DNA of 64,000 bases from Planctomycetota bacterium (GTDB lineage: Bacteria; Planctomycetota; UBA8108; UBA1146). A program made the translations under genes and the position numbers. Below are positions 58,001-64,000 of this stretch, piece after piece; position 1 is the first letter of the stretch; every line of letters starts with the position of its first letter. The DNA lies in assembly GCA_016776905.1 (NCBI GenBank), contig JADHSM010000008.1:62001-126000 (forward strand). Reading direction: 5' to 3'. The notes below the pieces were generated by a model, which was not told the origin of the DNA, did no database searches, and saw nothing but the letters and a program-made list of their open reading frames with translations.

Positions 58001-59666
58001 CTGCAGAAGAAAACTTCAATATAACATGCGAGTTATGAGTTAAGTCAATCGCGGATAAAACTTTAAAAACTGAATTCGCTTGCGGTACAAGATCTCGTTC
58101 AATTTCGTATCGATCATCAATAACATCGCCGGGTTTAATCTCGGAAATTGATTTGTTACCGATTTCTGGTTGGCCACTCAATAACCTTTGAAAACCATCC
58201 TTGAAGCTTTCAATATCAAGACGCTTTTCAGCATCTGAATCTAGAGCTTTTTCAAGGAGTCTAATCAAACCTGGATAGCTCTCAGAAACTGAACCAGAAA
58301 TCGAACTCTTCAACACCAATTCACGATCAGACCGACTTCCTACACCAATATCAGAAAGTATTGAACTAGGGTTATCGCAAAGAACCGCAGATATTAGTAA
58401 TGCAGCACTATAGACATCCCCCTTGAAATGATCAGCATGATTAAACTGAACGAGAGAATCATATTCAACGGGATTCCAAATAGAGGACCTTAACTTAGCA
58501 GTAAGTCCGGTTATTGTTCGATCACTAAACTCAAGAGTACTAAATTTCACACATTCAAAACCAAAAAGACTAAGCTGCTTACTATTCTCATTAATCCACA
58601 ATGAATCGGGAGAAAGCAATCTATGAGAAAAATTTGCCCCGTGAAGCGCTTCGAAATATTCAAGCAACTGAAGACAAATCTTCATTTTTATTTCAACAGG
58701 GCATTCATTGTTTTTGAGATACGAAAAAAGCTTTTTTCTAAAATAGAGTTCCCCCGAAGACTTATCCAACGATCTCAGTGAATATATAAACCAAACACAA
58801 AGATTAGCATCATCATGAACAATTTCTGGCAGACGCAAACCAGACAAGTTCCCAAGATCTAAATCATCTTTGTATACCTTTATACGCTCGCCTAATTCTG
58901 CTAGTTGCTCCAAAAGACCAGGATCAAGCAACTCAGTATGAAAGCGAACAAAATAGTATTGAGGAGTCTTGGTATCCCGATGCTTTTCTGATAACAACCC
59001 TCGGGCATAGTGATCTGAACTTGACGTTTCCTCAATCTCAACTTTCAAATCGGGATAACGTGGACAAAACCCTCGAATTGGTCTGTTATAACCCGCATAT
59101 TTCGAAACAAAGTTAGCAAATGATTCAGAGTAATCATCAGTTTTATTAGAAGTTTTTCCCGCATATTCATTAACAATATTGATCAATTTACTAATACGAA
59201 ATACTTGATCTTTCAGCCTTTGATCTGGTTCATAATCAATATTTGCGCTGTCATTAAAAACAACATACCCGAGAACTTTGCCTCTAAAGTTCCTCAACGC
59301 ACCTTTTATTTCTTTTGCATTATTAAGTATTTTTGTTAAAGGATTATCATGCCATTCTATACTAGATCGACGATCGACTTCCCATTGATCACTTTTATAA
59401 ACAGTTACAGGGAATTGGTAGTATTTTAGATCAACAATCCAAATCCGATCTTTGCACCTAATAATACAATCGATTTCTCGATCTTTTAATTCTCGATCTT
59501 TGAATAGTCGGCAATCAGCATTTGTGACTATCGTCACATTATCAGCGAGTTGTTCGTCCAAAGTTTCAATTAATGACACTTCGCTGCGCTTAGGTCGTCC
59601 TTTTGGAATTACTCGCTCGCTGTACCCAAATTCACTCCTGATAAGGATTTCATCTTTTACAGACAC
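55065..59666 (-). CDS. NERD-domain protein with three kinase-like domains (PglW-like architecture)
   Basis: N-terminal DREIDCIIRCKDRIWIVDLKYYQ (NERD); degenerate kinase (HRLLSPDSLW); second kinase (HVILKF, IRDICNSNVRW, VILDLGS); third kinase (KLGAGASGTVYR, LVLKIAN, ATDICPDNIIV, IHIDLGPGYHPFW). GTG start at 59666. Confidence 0.85.
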   Translation of the reverse strand: MSVKDEILIRSEFGYSERVIPKGRPKRSEVSLIETLDEQLADNVTIVTNADCRLFKDRELKDREIDCIIRCKDRIWIVDLKYYQFPVTVYKSDQWEVDRRSSIEWHDNPLTKILNNAKEIKGALRNFRGKVLGYVVFNDSANIDYEPDQRLKDQVFRISKLINIVNEYAGKTSNKTDDYSESFANFVSKYAGYNRPIRGFCPRYPDLKVEIEETSSSDHYARGLLSEKHRDTKTPQYYFVRFHTELLDPGLLEQLAELGERIKVYKDDLDLGNLSGLRLPEIVHDDANLCVWFIYSLRSLDKSSGELYFRKKLFSYLKNNECPVEIKMKICLQLLEYFEALHGANFSHRLLSPDSLWINENSKQLSLFGFECVKFSTLEFSDRTITGLTAKLRSSIWNPVEYDSLVQFNHADHFKGDVYSAALLISAVLCDNPSSILSDIGVGSRSDRELVLKSSISGSVSESYPGLIRLLEKALDSDAEKRLDIESFKDGFQRLLSGQPEIGNKSISEIKPGDVIDDRYEIERDLVPQANSVFKVLSAIDLTHNSHVILKFSSAESHNSELDVEVENIRKIRDLSKFKGEIAGVELPEILASIDLSNDYGLKYYVRKYFDVQPAEKVSASSLDIFKNLEKLVRFVCSLHQNNFCIRDICNSNVRWDKNGNLVILDLGSVCRIDDPDRAFNGKEDFLPLLPRGERSTFEKDKHRKKRDCYATLLTCFRWFFGQRPWESSYKVEKPDDIQIDWSNNLSDLGETEEKLIKDFFESSIGRPSYDQYQYIGDIKLLSSIREVVEELDSRNLDIVAGPIENLQGFIFDEPVDPQDLALTPGVNEIDDRIGYLLSCAKDSFYELFESVVQDCLEIHRDHQSFDIIRDTSRDESCLALLILNSQDLSEGNFLSPFEASSSLFSDAARSAISLLDKVSGTDLSIYWSEDRFWVLPNKILKMIGLLGSSLPPYLQLHDQLSCFAEYSLNADDYPDSLSYREALVELRDALLNPSAFPTEKFGQLVLPDGHFFPSAFEVVFGSDDVSGKQVILLSCGWDSGGELYSSLLAQLKTVNYRYRLFTVSENNDSDYGMGLLESTISLSSYPEDLQAAIDSDEFTNVTIGNCISFLEDIGDLAHSDSYILMFVESDFRIVPSALLSKIGIHTPVSVLGDQCLDMLRKVSSLPEEVSDWTFDTLSQLKDHVRFLNDLEDRGDEWRVVLDELPWEEVQGYLTYCMEKQAGPFRTHDMYAYPDEAKLGAGASGTVYRTLPDGLVLKIANTSKSVEGNPGGIEEEKWNREVALHERVRGYSLPGLTQFINEERGFMYFRCDPGETLKSRFESGVTFSDFVSLVSSFKDYLSSLHKLAKNHDIFATDICPDNIIVVDDGSTRGPRCIHIDLGPGYHPFWSPPEEDFSGGVNTKPLNGMMYSFSKVLAGEVLLMGSANRSVLDDWYQFAITCYSEFGSLDTHDLVYSNGHRADVDEVWRNLEGELTRSLVEVCNVGQSRLNEVLPRILKFFRSGLNPDLNDRFINLQQMNEELQSFRSFLLESR
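59475..59504. repeat. Tandem duplication, 2 x 15 bp, inside the NERD region (FKDRELKDRE)
   Basis: Direct reading. Confidence 0.8.
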
Positions 59667-59675
59667 AATGAATCT

Positions 59676-62600
59676 CTATTCAATTATTAATCGTTCTATC
59701 CAACGATTCTCAAGCCGAATCCAGCGGATTTCGTCTTCAGAGACAATCCATAACTTTCCCACAGAATCTTCCAAAAACAAACTACCTTTTGAAGGCCTGT
59801 AAACTTCGACCCCATCAATCAATAGTGAAGACGAATTATTCGTTATTACATTGCCAGCTTCAATACTGTAATCGCCAAACTGTAGATCACTTTTAAGACC
59901 AGGATTCCAGAACAAAGGATCATCAAATCGTTCTAAATCCTTATTCGTAACCCTATATCGATTATTATCGAGTACTTGAGGAAAAGGGTATACAGATTTC
60001 AGATAGTCTTTTTCAAGATCGATGACATGATCCCATGCAAATCCATCTTTAAAAAAGATCTCTTCTTTCAAATCGCTGCTTACGGCTTCAATAACACCCA
60101 ATACAGAATCATGATAAACGAGATCATTCCCGGTACGGCTGATAAAGCCTGAATCCCAATTCGCAAGGACATAAGACTGGGGATTTCCAAGACTCCAATC
60201 AGAGTTAGATTTTTGAAATTGAAAAAACTCACCGGAGTCACTTTTCAGGTACAGACTCACATTTAACTCATCTGTAGATTGAACTTTCAAAAATTCATAA
60301 CCAGCAACCGTTTCTGCTTCAGGCAAGGATGACAAGACGGAATTAGAATTATCTTGACCGACTTCCACGAACCGATCATTCAACAAAAACAACTTGGATT
60401 CATGCACTTCATGGTCACTCACCACATCCCATGGAAAACCGCTTAAATCAGAGGAAATATTTTTTTGATCCGATCGGCTGGATCCTTTAGGTTGATAGGC
60501 TAATTGGATCCCCCGATCTAAAGAGGGACCTCCAATACGCACAACGCTATCTCCCTCAATGCCTTCAAATGACATCGATGTTTGAGATCCACTTAAACCG
60601 AGATTCAGATTGATATTTCTGGTAGCGAAAACTGTTGGTTTTTTCTCAATCAGGCCTGTGACATTAACATGAAATTCCAAATTTTTACTGGTCAGCAAAC
60701 TGGATTCAGTAGAAGCATGGCTGCGTCTTTTTTGGCTGAAATCACCGGACAAACGACTGTTGTAGGGACCCACTATTAGAGTATCTGCAGCATCGTTGAA
60801 CATTTCCCAATAGTTTTCGGTGTATCGCACTACTCGACCAGCTTCTGAAATGACTCCACTGCTTCTATCCCATTTCAAAGGAAAAACGGCTTCATCGTTG
60901 GTGGTTGCTGTACGCAAATTTCCGTTGTCATCAATCCGGTGAACGCGAAATTCAGACACGGTTTCGTCAAATCTCACATAGGGTGTTTCTGCTAATACAA
61001 TCACACCATCTTCAGCACCAACGACAATATCACCATTAGCTGCGTACCAGGCTTTATCGCTAGATTTCCGAAATGTTATCTCCTTGCCATGGGAGTGAAT
61101 TTGTGAAATTGATCTGAACCCCAGATCATGTAATCCATTTACCCACGAAAAATCAGTGGGATTTCTGATGACAACACCACCCTGAGTTGCAAGAGCGACG
61201 AATGACTGCTCTTCAATGTTTTCAAACTGCAAGTCATTAACTATATCGTGAAGGTATGCAATTTTTGGAAGAGGACTTGATGGATCAATGGCAGCCAAGG
61301 TTCCGACCCAACCATCTGGCCACTTGATCTGAGTATTTGCCACATTTTTTTCAACTATGTAGGGATAATCCAAAACAACTTGAGAATCTATGAGATCTTG
61401 ATTTCCAAATTTTACCCAACTGTGATTTCCGGGCTTATCCCCTTCCACCAAAAACATTACTTCATTATTGGATTCCATCCCTAAATACAAACCTTGATTA
61501 TCTCCTGTGAATTGATATCCATTCCGAAGGGTATAAGGGTTATTCATAGTCTCGTGAATCCGGTATGGTAATTTTTCAAATTTCTCATCTACCAACAATA
61601 AATCTTTAGAATTGTCATTACCTGAAATTTCCAGCAGAACACCTGTGGACAATGGTCGTATGGAAACAGGCAAATCAAACTCGAAATGGCCTTCTCTGAA
61701 TGGGATTGGGATGCTGGGTGAATTTTGAATCAGTAATTCAAACGAATATAACTCGCCTCCTCGATTCCAAGAATAATGTTTCAAGCGACCTTCATTGAAC
61801 CTGTAGCTTTCTTCTATTTCCGTATAATTTTCTAATTCGACAGGTTTCCAGACCGAGCCAGAACCAAGTTCAAAATATTCCCCAAGACCTGAAATATTCA
61901 CCACCGTATTGGAATTAGTTCTCGCGAATCCATGTTTGTATGAACTGCTCGTCTGTGAAAGGTCCATCGCTACCGGAAACAATACTGGACGGAGATTTGT
62001 ACTTCCGTTAGTGCTTACTTCTTCACCGGAGAACAACAATCCTGAGTTCGTTGCGACCAAGAGAAGATTGTCACTTTTTGCCAAACTAGTACACATATGG
62101 ATTGAGACCAATCCATCTCTTAGCCCCCCCCTGATCGGCCGAACCTCCTCACCAGAAATCCAACAAACCTCTCGCGATTCATTTGAAAAGTCTTTTACAA
62201 CACCAAGACCTGTCGATGTGGTTGGTAAAATTGGATCTGGCCATTGAGGAATCGAACCAAGTTTCACGACTACTGGTGTCCATTGGTCGCCGGAAACGGA
62301 GACCTCACCGTCCTGACAAAACCACAACGATCTGTTATTTGTCCCAACCATAGATTGTCGATTTGAGTCAGAACTCAAAATAAATCGGCTGAAGTTTCCT
62401 GATTCCGAAAGATATTCGAACTGAGGATCATCGGATAAATCCCTGCCTGTGAATTGAAAATCAATTTCTTCTCCCACGACCACTGATACAAGCGAAGACA
62501 CTCGACTAACATTTTGGCATCGATACTTCTCCCTAGTAAAGGGACCGAGATCTTCCGAGGACACCCAACGATCGGATTTTTTTTCATATCTAAATACTGT

Positions 62601-64000
62601 GTTGCCTTTTGAAAGAACCCACGCGTCAAGGCTGGAATCAGCTTTGAAGTCTTGAACTTCAGAAAGGGCAAAAGGCAATCCTCTGCTATACTCGAAATTT
62701 TCAGGGTTCGAATAGCTTCGATAGAAAACACTCTCTGAATCAAGACCCACAAGATAACCATTATTAAAGTCGTAAAATTTCGGGAACTCATATGAAAAGG
62801 TTCCATTTTTCAAACTCAGCGCACCAGAAAACCCTGATTTTCCTTCGTTCATAAGACAAAAGTACTGGCCGTCTATCAAAGAATAAGAACATAAAGGATC
62901 GTTTCTGCTTTTTACCTTTTGTTCTTTTCGATTAGGGATCTCGCCTTGATATTCCAGAACATCAAACTGGCCACGCCTATCGACTTTCAGTGAAAATCTG
63001 CTACCGCAATGCATATAAATTTCACCATCACGTTCTTCAACAATATCTGGGAACTCGTGCTCAAAACAATCGCCGAGAAATGAAGAAAACGTTAGGCTGC
63101 CATCAGACAGTTCAATATTCGTTGCAACATTAGGATACAGTTCTGCCTTGCTGGAACTGAAGACCAGTTGATCTACTGAAAAATCTGTATTTTCGAAACG
63201 AAATATTTGCTTATCTTGAAATGATGTTGGAACAAGACCAGATCCACGAAGACGATATGATGAATTTCCATTAAAAATACCAGCGAAAACATCGCCGCTT
63301 TCACCTTCAAACCACCCAAACGAGGAATCAGGATCAACGCCGGCTTGGATCAACTGACGACGACCGTTTTCATGAATCCACAAATATTTGCCACACAAGA
63401 CATAGGTTTTTCTATCAATGGAAATCACGTCCCTGGGGTAATCCCAAATTGGCTTGGACCCATTTGAGATAACTTGATCACGAACATTCGCAGACCAACC
63501 CTCGTTTGACACGGAAAATGATTTTCGATTCAGGTTATGAACCCAGGTCCAATTATCGGCTTCGAACTCTTTCGGGTAGATGTAGTTGTAGATATCAACC
63601 GATTGCTGAACTTCCCTAAGATTGCGATCCCACCAACGTCCGTCGGCTGACCTTGCAAAACAAACACCTTCAACTTCACCCAAAGCATTAAAGCGTTCCC
63701 TCTGAAAACGTCCATCTTGCAATGAGAGAACCCAATCCTTATCCCCGTAGACATCCAAATAATTAGGGCGGAAAAACGGCCTCAAAAACGAGGGCGATTC
63801 CAATACATCTGAAAACTCTAATTTTTCAAATTCGTTTATTGAGTTTCCTTGAAGGCCCCATTTTTGATCACCTGTATACATGAAAGTTTTATTTTCGAAG
63901 CCGTAAAGAGTAACAACTACCCCTTGATCAACTACGTAACAACTTTTTATTTCCCCATATTTATTTATTACGGAAAGATCTGCTAGAGCCAAGTTTGTCT
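59676..64000 (-). CDS. Very large beta-propeller-like protein of unknown function; 5' end runs off the window
   Basis: More than 1438 aa in one open frame. Recurring short strand motifs such as LLVATNSGLLFSGEEV, SFVALATQGGVVIRNPTDFSWVNGL, WYAANGDIVVGAEDGVIVLAE; the frame is open past the TTG at 63992. Confidence 0.75.
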   Translation of the reverse strand, partial: TNLALADLSVINKYGEIKSCYVVDQGVVVTLYGFENKTFMYTGDQKWGLQGNSINEFEKLEFSDVLESPSFLRPFFRPNYLDVYGDKDWVLSLQDGRFQRERFNALGEVEGVCFARSADGRWWDRNLREVQQSVDIYNYIYPKEFEADNWTWVHNLNRKSFSVSNEGWSANVRDQVISNGSKPIWDYPRDVISIDRKTYVLCGKYLWIHENGRRQLIQAGVDPDSSFGWFEGESGDVFAGIFNGNSSYRLRGSGLVPTSFQDKQIFRFENTDFSVDQLVFSSSKAELYPNVATNIELSDGSLTFSSFLGDCFEHEFPDIVEERDGEIYMHCGSRFSLKVDRRGQFDVLEYQGEIPNRKEQKVKSRNDPLCSYSLIDGQYFCLMNEGKSGFSGALSLKNGTFSYEFPKFYDFNNGYLVGLDSESVFYRSYSNPENFEYSRGLPFALSEVQDFKADSSLDAWVLSKGNTVFRYEKKSDRWVSSEDLGPFTREKYRCQNVSRVSSLVSVVVGEEIDFQFTGRDLSDDPQFEYLSESGNFSRFILSSDSNRQSMVGTNNRSLWFCQDGEVSVSGDQWTPVVVKLGSIPQWPDPILPTTSTGLGVVKDFSNESREVCWISGEEVRPIRGGLRDGLVSIHMCTSLAKSDNLLLVATNSGLLFSGEEVSTNGSTNLRPVLFPVAMDLSQTSSSYKHGFARTNSNTVVNISGLGEYFELGSGSVWKPVELENYTEIEESYRFNEGRLKHYSWNRGGELYSFELLIQNSPSIPIPFREGHFEFDLPVSIRPLSTGVLLEISGNDNSKDLLLVDEKFEKLPYRIHETMNNPYTLRNGYQFTGDNQGLYLGMESNNEVMFLVEGDKPGNHSWVKFGNQDLIDSQVVLDYPYIVEKNVANTQIKWPDGWVGTLAAIDPSSPLPKIAYLHDIVNDLQFENIEEQSFVALATQGGVVIRNPTDFSWVNGLHDLGFRSISQIHSHGKEITFRKSSDKAWYAANGDIVVGAEDGVIVLAETPYVRFDETVSEFRVHRIDDNGNLRTATTNDEAVFPLKWDRSSGVISEAGRVVRYTENYWEMFNDAADTLIVGPYNSRLSGDFSQKRRSHASTESSLLTSKNLEFHVNVTGLIEKKPTVFATRNINLNLGLSGSQTSMSFEGIEGDSVVRIGGPSLDRGIQLAYQPKGSSRSDQKNISSDLSGFPWDVVSDHEVHESKLFLLNDRFVEVGQDNSNSVLSSLPEAETVAGYEFLKVQSTDELNVSLYLKSDSGEFFQFQKSNSDWSLGNPQSYVLANWDSGFISRTGNDLVYHDSVLGVIEAVSSDLKEEIFFKDGFAWDHVIDLEKDYLKSVYPFPQVLDNNRYRVTNKDLERFDDPLFWNPGLKSDLQFGDYSIEAGNVITNNSSSLLIDGVEVYRPSKGSLFLEDSVGKLWIVSEDEIRWIRLENRWIERLIIE

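Noticed and set aside
55065-59666. Calling the kinase protein PglW and the locus BREX type 2
   Set aside because: Only the NERD-kinase architecture matches; no PglX, PglY, PglZ or BrxD-like gene is visible, so the name would be unsupported.

Overview
The window looks like a Gram-negative bacterial chromosome segment. The gene content (sulfatase, DUF1080 protein, vWA/HEAT proteins, LPS genes) is Planctomycetota-like, but I cannot confirm the taxonomy. About 55 kb (1-55000) is ordinary dense housekeeping and accessory coding: lpxA, gmhA/gmhB, dapF, purM, ThiD2-ThiE, pgi, MATE, poly(A) polymerase/CCA-transferase family, lexA, thiolase, KDPG aldolase, Nfu, desaturase, three AIM24 paralogs, and two vWA/HEAT proteins. 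The last ~9 kb (about 55065-64000) is visibly AT-richer. It holds a tight two-gene minus-strand operon: a >1438-aa beta-propeller-like protein of unknown function (open at the window edge), then a 1533-aa protein with an N-terminal NERD nuclease-like domain and three kinase-like domains. That architecture recalls PglW of Pgl/BREX type 2 and is the best candidate for an undescribed conflict/defence system here. A second unusual signal is a recurrent set of short tandem arrays (11-20 bp units, 2-6 copies), mostly in the core region. Many sit on or next to start or stop codons and keep frame when coding. A third is a repeat-rich, single-TM ORF just upstream of lexA, with a 7-6-7 palindrome (TGTTAGG-N6-CCTAACA) upstream; it is a candidate SOS operon. 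I saw no rRNA, tRNA, CRISPR array or intact transposon. All calls come from reading the sequence and the supplied translations; no database search was run.
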